A DNA stretch of 64,000 bases from Adiantum capillus-veneris (GCA_014529385.2 CM043959.1:310001-374000), one strand, 5' to 3'; numbered from the stretch's first letter, positions 48,555-58,994 are shown. A program made the numbers and translations. Notes: generated by a model not told the origin, from the sequence alone.

Positions 48555-49778
48555 GTTGGTAAGGAAAATTTTGAAATCCTCGATTGGGTTTTTAGTCAAA
48601 CCCAAATTCCTTCTATCATCAGTGAGTGAACAAAGAAACGGAGTTGTTCTTTCAGTGGAAGGATTCGATGACTATGTAGTGGAATGTCACATGGCAGGTG
48701 ACTTAAAGACTCTTAAGTGTATGGACAACATAACACACAGAGCAGCTGTGGCAAATCCATGCTTATATTGCATGGCTGCTCTTGAGAGTGTGCAATGGAA
48801 TAGAGCTCCCAACAGACATCTTCAAGATAAAACTTTTAGGCCTCTGCTTGATATTCCTTTGAGTAGAGTTCACGTGTGTACACTTCATGCACTATGTTGA
48901 ATAATTGAAAAGGTGGTTCATTTGTACATATGTTTTGCATGGACATTAAAGCCAAAGAGTGAGTCAAAAAGAGTGATCAAATCATTAGAGGGAGTGCTCT
49001 TAGACATTGGTTTGCATGGAGGCAATGTCAAAATCGAAGAGGACCCTAAGATGTCTCAAAGTCGTTACAAGGTACCTAGGAAAGCATCGATAGGTGGCGT
49101 GAAGGCCAGAAGGTTTCTTGGGTTTAGCCTCAAAGATTCAGATAGAGAAGAAAGTAGAAACCTGTTAAACAAATGGAAACAGTTACATAAAGTTGTTAAA
49201 GACAATACTGGTGGTGGGGCGATCTAAAATCACAAGGAGAACGCGTGGAAATCACTAGATAAAATTTCCCACTACGTTGAGCAGCATTCTTGGGACCAAA
49301 GTAAGCTCACATCATTTTAAGCAGCCCTTCTGGATTGGAAGAAGGCTTACCTTAGAGGGTGGGGTGGGTAACATATCACACATTACATGGTGGGTTAGCA
49401 TTCTATGTATACAAAACAATTGTTCTCTACTGACCATTTTGTATTATTTCAATGCAGTACATACTGTTCAACCATGGTCCATATTTTGCCAAGACATACG
49501 GCTCACTATCAATATGGTCCACAAGGCATGGAAAAAACCCACTACATGGCAAGAACATGTTATTTTAAGCACACTAGACATGGGGGAGGAAAGGATAAGG
49601 CCAATAGCCTATTAGAATTACACCAATGGACTTATAGATGACTAATTCATAGAGCAAGGCAGAAGGAGCTTCTTAAGAGTTCAAAAATTACACGGTCTTT
49701 ACAAAACATCTGCAAAGAGAAGAAACAGATGGCTTGGGGAAATTCAAATGCGGGGGACCACCAGCAAGGTGGCGACAG

Positions 49779-52340
49779 TCACGAGTCAGGAGTGGGAGAA
49801 GATGGACATGAGCCCGTTGTTTTTATCCTCTTCAATGCACCTCCTTCTTTCTCACTTTGTACCCCTTTGATGTGCAAGCTCTGTAGACGAGCTTGTTCCT
49901 CTGTTGATGGCAGCATCCCCACGGGCATCAGGCATCTTCTTTCCTTAAAAAACAGTTTCTTGTTGTATGGATCTAAGCTCTCCTGGTCTTCAACCCCTGT
50001 AGCCAAAGCCGGATCTGTGTAGGACATGAAATAGGGGGCTCTGAGTGCTTGGCACGGATACCCAATGCCAAAGACGCGTAGAGAAAACTGTTTCTCAATC
50101 AGAATTAGTCTTTCTGTGTTTAGTGGGAGGGGGTACCCACCACACAATCTTGTAATAACTTTCATTGCAAACAGTGGGAACTTTGCATTGTCCTCAAAAT
50201 ATCCCTTGTGGTATATTATGATCTACAAAAAATAGTAAAGCATTTATGGGCCGTAGGTAAGATGAGTACAATTGCCAAGTACTTGAATTGTTTCTACAAG
50301 CCTTTTTGTGGTTGAAACGCCCAATGTAGTGAGACAATGCCACATCCTTGCCTTGTACTCCAGTGACAAGCCCTTGCCGTGACCCTCCCGCTCTTCTAAG
50401 GAACCTATCATCATACACTAGCACTTGTCAACAAAAAGATTGATCATGATATTTTATCATTGGGCCATCTCCAATACCATCTGAATGCCTTTAAAAATTA
50501 CCATCTGATTCTCGTCCATTTCTAGCATCGACCGTCCCCACAAGTGAATAAACTGACTATTCATTACCTGAGCTCTGGGTGCCACGGACCTACCCATGTT
50601 TTCCAAGTCAAGTTATTTTGTTGTCGATTGTAACTTCTCATCCGTTGGCAAATTGGCCTCTCTCGACTTTGCTTCATTGAATGTATCTTTGATCAGTTGG
50701 CCGCCCTGAAGTAAACTGTGAGTCGTGGACAGCTGTGTCAGCAAACAATAAGATGTTGGTCCAGTCCATCATCATCCACAAATCCCATGTCTACCTCACA
50801 AAAATTTGCAATTGCAGCTAGGCAGTAGTCCTCCCGTATATTCAACTCATGCATGATATTTGTGAGCAGAACGTAGTAGGTGTCGCCCGCCATAGCAAAG
50901 CTGGGAGCTCAATTCAGAGGCAAAGTCACTTCCTTATTTGGGCTTTCTTGCTTGCACCCTATTGTTGCATCCGTAAGAGAAGCTGTTGGTATACTTGCGA
51001 TGCCCACCTCTCTCAGTTTTTCCACGACAATATATGTTGCACAGTTTGTAAGGCCCCCATATGAGTAGAAGCCAATGGTGCACATATATTTGGTGGATTC
51101 CAGCTTTGCACGTTGATGAGATCTCTATTTGTGATCGTGGATGATACGGAGCAAATTCAGGGGCAATTTTTTTCCCCTCACTAGAATATTCCTTTTCACC
51201 GCAATATCTTTGCGGAAGACAATCGGAAAATGGCCGTCCGGTGGCCGGTGATCCATGGTCTTTGGCCGGTGGTCGACGGCCAGTGGTCTTTGGCCGATGG
51301 TTGGATTTCCTTGGCTGGTGGCCGAATTCTAGTAGGACTTGTCTACCCAAAAGCAGCTACACATGGAGGCATGGGAGAGTCCTACTTGGACTTGGCTATC
51401 TAAGGGTGACTACACATGGGTGTTTAGAGGCTCCCTTACATCTATATAAGGAGGCCTTCTCATGAGTAATTCCGTAGAATGGTGTGCACACTTGACGCAC
51501 ACAACACCTCCTTGTGTAAGGATTGTTAGTCCCTTGTATTCCTACTTGCTCTAGTTGTCTAAATTGCCATCTAAGCTCTACCTTGAGAGCGCATGGGTGG
51601 ATGACGCCATCACTTTGTATTAATGTGCTAATCTAAAGTTTTTTATTTGCTACTAATCTACTTTGCATTGTATCTCTCTCTACTCTCCTTCCTACTAGAT
51701 CCTTATTGTATTCCACATTTATTACAAAAGCAAGAGTTACGCCCACATCAAATGTTTCCTTTAATACCTCTACCCGCTCTTATTCTGGGTAACTGCACCT
51801 CCACATCCTCTACCTCTTCCTCCGGTGCCAATGGACAACTATCGAAAGTTGTTGACTGGAAAGTCTCTAACTCGCCATCTGTCTGCAAGTATAAGTAACA
51901 GAAAAACCCGTGGTAGAATTCCACTAAGCGAAACTTTTTGAAATGCTTCATATACTTGGCTTGTACAAGCAGTGCATTGGAGGGACACTTTTCTAGGCAA
52001 CAATTCAGTCTCCTTGAAGCACTCTTGTCAGGGTCGAGGTCGGTTGGGTGCACATATATCATGCCATCAACTGTCATGGAATTGTCACAAATGACTGCCT
52101 CATATTGTTGCAAATGGGTTTTTAGGTACTCAAATGAGTAATCTATAATCCTTTGTATAGAAAACTCTGCATTAAACATTCCTGATAGTTATGGTGCAGG
52201 GTTATCTCACGGTGATGAGCACGGGCGTTGTATAAAAACGTGAATAGTTTTTCTTCACTTGTATCATCGCCCACATCGTCTGTCTTCAGGAATACGACCC
52301 CCATGACTAAAAGAAAAAGCAAGCCAAAACTACTATTCAA
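49779..52340 (-). pseudogene. Unrecognised long coding region, degraded, with insertion
   Basis: From right to left: a frame with hydrophobic start and SEEKLFTFLYNARAHHREIT (52340-52143); after a frameshift FNAEFSIQRIIDYSFEYLK to 51748; then an interruption (about 51180-51745). It resumes near 51170 with FYSYGGLTNCATYIVVEKLR, MAGDTYYVLLTNIMHELNI near 50890, VLVYDDRFLRRAGGSRQGLV at 50420 and, after another frameshift, YFEDNAKFPLFAMKVITRLC with FGIGYPCQALRAPYFMSYTD ending at 49779. Composition is strongly protein-like across all pieces. At least four frameshifts and three stops. I cannot name the family. It could be an unplaced mobile-element or virus-derived protein, or a host gene. Confidence 0.5.
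51180..51745 (+). repeat. LTR-like insertion with TATA box
   Basis: The left part has GGCCGGTGG/GGCCGATGG tandem words (about 51230-51325). A plant-type promoter TATATAAGGAGG lies at 51443-51454, followed by TGTAAGGATTG and GTCCCTTGTATTCC, as seen in LTR R/U5 regions. It interrupts the minus-strand coding region. Clear LTR ends and a target duplication were not found. Confidence 0.4.
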
Positions 52341-52790
52341 AATTGGTCTATATTTGGTCTCATAACCAAGAGAATATTGAGCCTCGAGTATCCCTCAAGG
52401 TCTCTATTCGCTTGGTTCTATCCTGCGTGCTAATGTTAAAATAGGTGACGTCACTTGAGTCAGAACCAGGAAAATATGGGCCCAAATAATTTCCTAAGGG
52501 CCCTATTCGCTCGGTTCTGACCCAAGTTGAACTTACGCTGTACCCCCAGGACTATGATCCCCATGATTGAAAGAAAAAGCAAGCCAAAACTACTATTCAA
52601 AATTGGTCTGTATTTGGTGTCATAACCAAGCGAATATTGAGCCTTGAGTATCCCTCAAGGTCTCTTTTCGCTTGGTTCTATCCCGTAGGCTAATGTCATA
52701 ATAGGTGACGTCACTTGAGTCAAAACCAGGCGAATAGGGACCCCAAGAATCTTTGAAGGGCCCTATTCGCTTGGTTCTGACCCATGTTGA
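52297..52790. repeat. Two 260-bp tandem units, each with two hairpins
   Basis: Unit 1 (52297-52556) and unit 2 (52557-52790) share AAGAAAAAGCAAGCCAAAAC and following sequence at offset 260. Each has an inverted repeat built on AACCAAGCGAATA and TATTCGCTTGGTT: 52361-52421, 52459-52522, 52621-52681 and 52719-52782. A GTGACGTCAC palindrome sits between the hairpins of each unit. Confidence 0.82.
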
Positions 52791-52799
52791 ATTTTTGTT

Positions 52800-53075
52800 G
52801 TACCTAGTCCATTTGGAACAGGTGGATTACAACAGAGCATTTAATGTTATTAGTAATAGATATATAGACCTACTCACTCACTATGCCCAAACATAGCATT
52901 GAATAACAACTCAGGCACGGTCACATAACGAGCAATTATTCCAACCATGCGGTGTGAGACTTCTAATCTTACCCTAATGACCACTCTTTGGCCCCTGGAG
53001 TGTTGTTCCCATTGTGCTCTAACCTTGTAACGCAGTGGCTTTTATGCGCACACAGTTAATAGCACACAGGAAGGG

Positions 53076-53111
<36 letters not shown>

Positions 53112-53845
53112 GGGAGAAAGAACGTGTCTCTACAATATCCAATGGAACCGAGTTGGATGGTGATGCCACAGGTCACTCAGAGCAAGAACCAGAAGGTGGC
53201 TAGGAGGAAGAGGAACAAAAGGTGAAGGCAAGGGCGATGGCAATGTGGCAGCTAAGGACTCGCTCAACGCAGGATCACGACAGGTGGCCAAGGAGAAGAG
53301 TGCAAAAAAGGCAAAGGCAACGGTGATCTGTTTGTTCTACTTGGAGATGGAGATGGCAAGTACAAGGGCGATCAGTGTTTGACTCTAAACGGTCACTCAA
53401 AAAAGGCACGTGGGTTGTGCTCACAAGGACAACCAATAATAAATGGGCTCAAATTCCCATGTAGTATGATCTACCAACCACAATCTCGGGTGTAATCATG
53501 CATATAAGTGAAGTTGTCACCCTCGCCAAGGTAAGCATTCTAAGTTTAGAGGCAGTACCCCCGCCAAACATTTTAACTATACCCTCACCCCAGATGAGTG
53601 CTCTTCTGTCTCTTTTTGCATCCTCTACTACCCATCATTTTACCTCTACCCATGTTGACGCTACGCGGTAAGCAAACCATCTCTTTTGTGCTCCCAACCC
53701 TTTTTTTGCATCTCCTCTTACTCTCTAGTGCTCTCCTTTTTGCGCATCCTCCTCTTACTCCTATTGTGTAGTGCTTTAGTGACACAAAACTCTACACACA
53801 GTGAAGAGGTATGCTACTACACTTTTGTGCACTTGTATTTTGTGT
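52800..53845. other. Spacer with (GA)n tract
   Basis: Contains a (GA)n run at about 53078-53118 and otherwise no recognised gene. A donor-like AAG|GTAAGC lies at 53528-53536. Confidence 0.4.
53078..53118. repeat. (GA)n microsatellite
   Basis: About 40 bases of AG/GA with two GGG interruptions. Confidence 0.9.
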
Positions 53846-54105
53846 GGTCAGTACCAAGAGAATAAGGGAAGGTAAACCCTGTTTTTTGCACCTGTTCGCT
53901 TGGTACTGACCATCGTCTTTATTGATGATGTTTGGTATTACACTTTTCTGAGGTCAGTACCAAGCGAATAATGGAAGGTAAATTTTTTTCGATGCACCTG
54001 TTCGCTTGGTAGTGACCTCAAAAAATATAAATGATGTTTGCTATTGCACTTTTCTGAGGTCAGTACTAAGCGAATAAGGGAAGGTAAACCCTGTTTGTTA
54101 CACCT

Positions 54106-55131
54106 CTTTTTTTTATACCAAATATGCGTTTTGAATTTATAAGGGAGGAGCAAAACTACAACTTAACACCCATGGAGGGGGATGAGAATTAGAAAACACT
54201 AGGGACAGTCCCAAAGGCCAAGTTTCAGACTTTACAAAAAGTGGTCTAGTAATTTCCGAGGGATACAACTGGCAATAAACAGTTAGAAGTTAATCCTTTT
54301 TCTTCACAGCCAGTCCATCTCTCCCTGAAGCTTGTTGGAAAAGTTTAGGTCTTCCTCATATTTACTCGCTAGATCAAGCACTTCATCCTTCATCTCCTGT
54401 ACCCAATTATAGATAACATCTAGAGAGCCATTGTCATCGAGAAATCCCTGCAGATCTTTAGCCCTTCTTGCATAAAGCTCCAGAGAGTCTTTGAGGATTG
54501 AGACTCTTTGCCTGTGGATCCTCATTTGTTCCAGCTTGAGGTTAGCATCCTGCATAGAGCATCCAGCAAATAAGATCTTCAAACTAGGAGCTTGAAAATT
54601 GGGAAGAAAAAGGAAAGAATTTCTATCTTGGGAGGCAAGCATAATTACTAGCGGCTTACCTCAAGGATTGACTCCCGTGTTGACAACATCCACTCCCGGG
54701 TTGTGTCGGTGGAGAACGCTTGGGGTACCATCGACAGAGGACCAAGGGGGGGCCTCATGAGGAGGTCCCGGATGCGGGCCTGTTGGCACTACAGGAGTGT
54801 CCCTTGGAAAGGCATCACCACTTTTCCAAGGTTCCAGTAGTTACTCTGCGAAACCTTGAGGGAGGTTCTGAAAAAGCTGTTGGATAAATAGACTAGACGG
54901 ACATGCATGAAAAGCAGGGCCTAGGTTTTGACTGATGAGTGGCCTGTGAGGCAGTGGGTTGGAGGACCGCCATGCGTTTTAATGAGAGGTAGACGTGGGA
55001 GGGAGAAGCAGGGGTACCACCCCCTAGATTAGGGGAGGTGATGGGAGGGCACGACATGATAGTTAGGTCAGCATGGACTCATCTTGAGTTGACTGGAGCT
55101 CTCGTTCGTCTACTGAATCACATTGGTATTT
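54106..55131. mobile_element. 1.03-kb insertion splitting a hairpin of the array
   Basis: The insertion is bounded by TGTTACACCT (54096-54105) and TGTTGAACCT (55132-55141), an imperfect 10-bp direct repeat that may be its target duplication. The ends show weak inverted similarity (TTATACCAAATATG and CACATTGGTATTTT). Taking it out restores the 106-bp phase of the array. It carries a minus-strand coiled-coil frame. Confidence 0.6.
54304..54642 (-). CDS. Unrecognised coiled-coil protein inside the insertion
   Basis: A 112-codon frame whose second half, from MQDANLKLEQMRIHRQRVSI onward, has regular heptads (LKDSLELYARRAKDLQGFLD). No stop in this part. The first ~28 residues look non-coding, so the true start or an exon edge is probably near the internal Met. 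No family recognised. Confidence 0.35.
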   Translation of the reverse strand: MLASQDRNSFLFLPNFQAPSLKILFAGCSMQDANLKLEQMRIHRQRVSILKDSLELYARRAKDLQGFLDDNGSLDVIYNWVQEMKDEVLDLASKYEEDLNFSNKLQGEMDWL

Positions 55132-55613
55132 TGTTGAACCTGTTCGCTTGGTACTGACCTCAAAAATATAAATGATGTTTGCTATTACACTTTTTTGAGG
55201 TCAGTACCAAGGGAATAAGAGAAGGCAAACTCTGTTCGATGCACGTGTTTGCTTGGTATTGACCTCAAAAAATATAAATAATGTTTGCTATTACACTTTT
55301 CTAAGGTCAGTACCAAGCGCATAAGGGAAGGCAAACTCTGTTCTATGCACCTGTTCGCTTGGTACTAACCTCAGAAAATATAAATGATGTTTGCTATTAC
55401 ACTTTTCTGAGGTCAGTACCAAGGGAATAAGGGAAGGTAAACTCTGTTTGTTGCACCTATTCGCTTGGCACTGACCTTTTCTGAGGTTAGTACCAAGCGA
55501 GTAGAGGCAATACAACCGTATTTGGTGCACTTCTTTGCTTTGCGCTGACCCTAGAAATCTTAAGTCCCTTGTGCAGCAAATGACATGTCATTTTTGTTAT
55601 GCTATTTGTAGAG

Positions 55614-56024
55614 ATGCCTCATGCAAAGGCCATGCCTAGAAGGGCAATAGGTGACTCTTTGAATGCTCAAGCAAGAAGACGCCAATATGAGGCACACAAA
55701 GGTGTACCACAAGAGCTTCAAAGAATCGAACGACACGTGCAACCGGCCATTCTATGTCTTCCTTTCCAGCGAGTAGTGCGAGAGACTTGCTAGCAGTGCA
55801 GAGTCGGCATAGGATGGGCCAGCAGTGCACTTCTCTGCATGCAAGAAATTGCAGAAGACTACCTCGTTGAATTCTTCAGCAATGGATATATATTGGTTGC
55901 CTATGCACACCACTTTAATATCATGCCACGGGATTTTGACACTCTTCGGAGGCTACGCTTCTGCTATGATGGGCTGCTTCCAGCCAGTACCTATCTAAGA
56001 TATGAAAACAATGGATATTCTTAA
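55614..56024 (+). pseudogene. Divergent histone H3-like gene 1 (one internal stop)
   Basis: From the ATG at 55614 to the stop at 56024 there are 136 codons, the length of canonical H3. The tail MPHAKAMPRRAIG lines up with the H3 tail start (K4, R8 and G12 kept). The fold reads LQRIERHVQPAILCLPFQRV (alphaN and alpha1, about three residues short), LLCMQEIAEDYLVEFFSNGY (alpha2) and FNIMPRDFDTLRRLRF (alpha3, H3-like IMPKD motif). TAG at 55791-55793 falls where H3 has glutamine in the R-E-I-A-Q block, so CAG or CAA to TAG. An acceptor-like TTTTGTTATGCTATTTGTAG directly precedes the ATG. Whether it is dead or the stop is a sequencing error cannot be told. H3 packages DNA in nucleosomes; this copy is too divergent to be ordinary H3. 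Confidence 0.72.
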
Positions 56025-56088
56025 CATCCCTCCTCTCCATCCTCGTGCACGACAGACAGAGCCTTCTAGGGCTTGATTAAACAGTAGA

Positions 56089-56469
56089 AGGATACGATCA
56101 CGGGTCGAGAGGAATGTTACAGATGGGCAGGCTAATGAGGGGCATGAGCAGTCTAGGGTGGACCCTGAGGCGGTCATTGAAGAAACAGAGACATTTATGG
56201 AGGAACCAATTATGAAAAAAAATGAGCAAGACATGGAGGATCCGAAGCCTGTGCCTGTAAGGGAGGATCCTGTGTGTGTAAGGGAGGAGCCCTTGCCTGT
56301 TAGGGAGGACCCTGTGCCTGTTAGGGAGGAGCCTAGGGCAGCCACGGATAAAGCTCAAGAAAGGCAAGGGAAAGGCTCTGCTTCACAAGGGCCATCCAAC
56401 GAGGAGCCTTTATCAGATGAGTTGATTATTTTAGAGCAAATCAATGAAGAGAACGAAGAGGAGTTGTAA
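56089..56469 (+). CDS. Acidic VREDP/VREEP-repeat protein or exon
   Basis: The frame reads RRIRSRVERNVTDGQANEGH, then ETFMEEPIMKKNEQDMEDP and a run of four short repeats (VREDPV, VREEPL, VREDPV, VREEPR), ending in a Glu-rich tail at 56469. It starts about 65 bases after the H3-like gene and could be its spliced C-terminal extension or a separate gene. No domain; likely disordered and nuclear by composition, which is inference. Confidence 0.4.
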   Translation, partial: RIRSRVERNVTDGQANEGHEQSRVDPEAVIEETETFMEEPIMKKNEQDMEDPKPVPVREDPVCVREEPLPVREDPVPVREEPRAATDKAQERQGKGSASQGPSNEEPLSDELIILEQINEENEEEL

Positions 56470-56655
56470 GTTTTAATTAGGCCAACGCCTCTGCATGCAC
56501 AGATACTATTGCCTAGAAGGTCAGAGGAGGCTTACATTTTCAACCTTGATCAACAAGACTTCCTGTGCATGCGTAGTTTCTCCAACTCCAACACAACGGA
56601 TGCAGTCGTCACCATTTCTTTGTGGTACTTCTTAAGCTCTTTATAAGTTAGTTGG

Positions 56656-56925
56656 TTCATTAAATGGCTCACTATCAAAGCAAGTGAGTGTCTTATGGAA
56701 TTGGATAGTGATACCACTCGCTTGGTATTGACCCATGTCGTTGTAGTAGTCGTCAACGTTGTTGTGTTACGTCTCAAGTTTTTCTTTATTAGTCATGCTT
56801 GGTTCATTAGATGGCTCACTACCGCTAAGACATGGATCAATACCAAGCGAGTCAGTGGCTTATGGAATTCAATAGCTGCCCTAGTCGTTTGGTATTGACT
56901 CATGGGTTTGTGGTAGTGACAGCCC
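56656..56925. repeat. Duplicated spacer with further AACCAAGCGA-type hairpins
   Basis: TTCATTAAATGGCTCACTA (about 56656) and TTCATTAGATGGCTCACTA (about 56803) start two related units. The second has an inverted repeat, TCAATACCAAGCGAGTCAG at about 56837 against GTCGTTTGGTATTGA at about 56884-56898. This is the same arm family as the arrays at 52.3-55.5 kb. Confidence 0.65.
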
Positions 56926-56949
56926 GCTAAAGTATCTTAAGTCTAATCT

Positions 56950-57276
56950 TTGCCATTGATTCATGTTAGACACACTATCTCGCTTCTGCCCGCTGAGGTT
57001 CAAAATAAAATATGCGTAATAGATCCGCTGATATTGCCTATGCTAAAAGACAATGGAGTTTCCTTTTTGGCTTTCATGGGCTGGTTTAGCAGAGTCAATT
57101 TTGATCTAGCGCGCTTTTTGGTCACTGCATACAACTCAATCATGAGTTTCTTCTCGCCTTGTAAAAACCATATTGGATTTAGGATCTTTCTCCTCATCTG
57201 TTGTTATTTGACATTGAAGATAAGATTGTCTACTATGCAAACTCCGGGCAAAGCAAGGTATTTCACGGTCGTGTAA
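56950..57276 (+). CDS. Unrecognised open frame
   Basis: 108 codons, hydrophobic and Cys-containing. It might be a degraded protease-like or membrane segment but no motif is certain. Low support. Confidence 0.2.
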   Translation: MPLIHVRHTISLLPAEVQNKICVIDPLILPMLKDNGVSFLAFMGWFSRVNFDLARFLVTAYNSIMSFFSPCKNHIGFRIFLLICCYLTLKIRLSTMQTPGKARYFTVV

Positions 57277-58401
57277 AAATGTAAGGCACATCTGGGTACA
57301 TTTGGAAGTAGTGTCTCTTTGTAATGTGTTACTGACTCAAGTCGTTACGTATGTAGTGCCGCGAAAAAACTTGTATATTGTGTAGAGAATGTTTTGTTAG
57401 AACATGATCTAGGGAATACCATCTGGCACGAACCGGTAACCATGCCCACGTAGGTTGATGACTATAGCTGTGACTGACGAACTTGTTCGAATGCCTTTTT
57501 GCTCCTCAGCCAAATTTTGAATGTACCAAACGTAAGTAATCGTGCTGTTTCATTTTTTGTTTGCTGCAACGTTTGTATTAAAAGAAGCAACATCTTTACT
57601 TACTTTCCTATTATCACGCTTCTACAGGAACTTCAATTACATAACTACACCCCCAACAATGTGCGACATTTTTCTGTAATGGCCATCCAACATATTATAA
57701 TCTTGGTAAACATACATATAAGAGAGGAAGGGGCAAGAGCGGAGGAGTTCGAATAGGCTCACATTAACGAAATGACATAGCGCTACAATCAGACTCAAGA
57801 AGAGGTTCGAAATATGCAAGAAGCAATAAATTTCATGCCTCTCCATTTCCGCTTCGAAATCTTCAGGTGTTTCCTCCACATCTTGGACATTCACAACTAC
57901 TGTATTTTGTAGAGATTTGGGCTCTCCTTCCTCTACTAGAATAAGAATAAAAATTCTATATGTTTAATCACAAGCTTGCAACCATGCCTTCCTTGCCACT
58001 GATAGGGATTATGGACCTTCTTTTAATCATATTGGAGTAGTCCCAACTTCTTGGAGCTTGTGCTTGGTGCTAAATTGCATGCTATAAAATTATCATTAAA
58101 GTGTACAAAATTGTCAAGCTTTTGCTCCCTAGTAAGGTCAGAAAAAACCTTTTGATGGTCAAGAACTTCATTGTTAAACCCTTCCAAAAAACTTTCCAGA
58201 TCAAAAGGAACATTAAAGAATTCTTTTGTATAGAAAAACTTAGACAATTGCTTGACTTGGTATAGTAGCTCCATTAACCTATCATCACATGTCTGTTAGT
58301 AGCCTTTTTTGTACAAGAAAAAAAAAATTTTAAAATGTCATATACTTTAAAAAATTATCGGTCCTGCTCATCCTTAAACAACCATAGTCATATGTCATCC
58401 C
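57277..58401 (-). other. Possible minus-strand exons, unrecognised
   Basis: Two minus-strand open frames (57894-57637 and 58274-58023) have protein-like composition; one reads FFNVPFDLESFLEGFNNEVL followed by KLDNFVHFNDNFIACNL. They lie in different frames and no domain is recognised. They may be parts of one decayed gene. Confidence 0.3.
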
Positions 58402-58994
58402 TATGCAAAAATAGGGCACATGGAAGGCTATTTGAGTGTTCTATTTTTGCATACGGGTGACCCACATCTTAAAAAATATATACTTCTTATTTCTAACACT
58501 GTGTCTTTTCCATGCAAAAATAGAGCACTTGACGGCCGTTTGGGTGCTCTATTTTTGCATAGTGAAGACACAAAGTCATGTTGTTGCCTGTATGCAAAAA
58601 TAGAGCACTCGAACGACCGTCCGAGTACTCTATTTTTGCATACAGACGATAGCACATCTAATAAAAAATATACTTCCTATTTTTAACATTGTGTCTTTGC
58701 TATGCAAAAATAGAGCACTTAGACGAGCGTCTAGGTGCTCCATTTTTGCATACAGGCAACAACATGACTTTGTGTCTTCACTATGCAAAAATAGAGCACT
58801 TAGACTGTTGTCCGGGTGCTCTATTTTTGTATACGGATGACAACATGGCTTTGTGTCTTCACTACGAAAAAATTGAGCACCTGGACGAGTGTCCGAGTGT
58901 TCTATTTTTGCATATGGGTGACACAACATGTTGTGTCTTTGCTATGCAAAAATAGAGCACTCGAACAGTTGTCCGAGTGTTCTTTTTTTGCATA
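58402..58994. repeat. Array of seven ~52-bp near-perfect hairpins
   Basis: Each hairpin is an inverted repeat TATGCAAAAATAGAGCACT ... AGTGCTCTATTTTTGCATA with a short variable centre: 58402-58453, 58511-58561, 58591-58642, 58701-58752, 58782-58833, 58863-58914 and 58943-58994. Start spacing is 109, 80, 110, 81, 81 and 80 bases. The 27-base spacer at 58564-58590 is the exact reverse complement of 58753-58779, so hairpins are also arranged in a larger inverted order. Peptide-like frames here are only read-outs of the repeats. Confidence 0.92.

Larger units (their letters stand above)
47065..49640 (+). pseudogene. Intron-containing transposase-like gene, degraded
   Basis: The Met at 47107 (MENASFSDEN) is the likely start. 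Exon 1 runs to 47708 with one TAG in place of a glutamine codon. Intron 47709-47811 is GT-AG and keeps the frame. Exon 2 (47812-48477) has a frameshift near 48320 and a TAA near 48404. Intron 48478-48554 is GT-AG. The following exon has a frameshift, then MAGDLKTLKCM, a CLYCMA zinc pair, and PLLDIPLSRVHVCTLHALC. The last block has QGMEKTH near 49522-49541. GDxK / CxxC / PLLxIPL / LHxxxR / QGxE blocks are, as I recall, shared by a widespread, poorly named group of mobile-element proteins in animals and other eukaryotes, with RNase-H-like transposase features. Identity is inference; splicing and decay are visible. Confidence 0.6.
53846..55550. repeat. 106-bp-pitch hairpin array, interrupted once
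   Basis: Each unit has a left arm TGAGGTCAGTACCAAGCGAA, a loop with GGGAAGGTAAACTCTGTT-type sequence, and a right arm TTCGCTTGGTACTGACCTCA. GGTCA left arms start at 53846, 53952 and 54058, then 55199, 55305 and 55411, every step 106 bases; a last one follows at 55485. Between hairpins a conserved AT-rich spacer (AAATATAAATGATGTTTGCT) occurs. The third hairpin is split: its right arm lies at 55138-55160 after a 1.03-kb insertion. Confidence 0.88.

Noticed and set aside
56950-57276. Possible Ulp1-type protease
   Set aside because: A weak resemblance in one frame without a His-Asp-Cys triad that I can place.
58420-58955. Repeated peptides of the YAKIEH/ALFLHS type in several frames and both strands
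   Set aside because: They are translations of the hairpin arms, equally open on both strands, not protein repeats.
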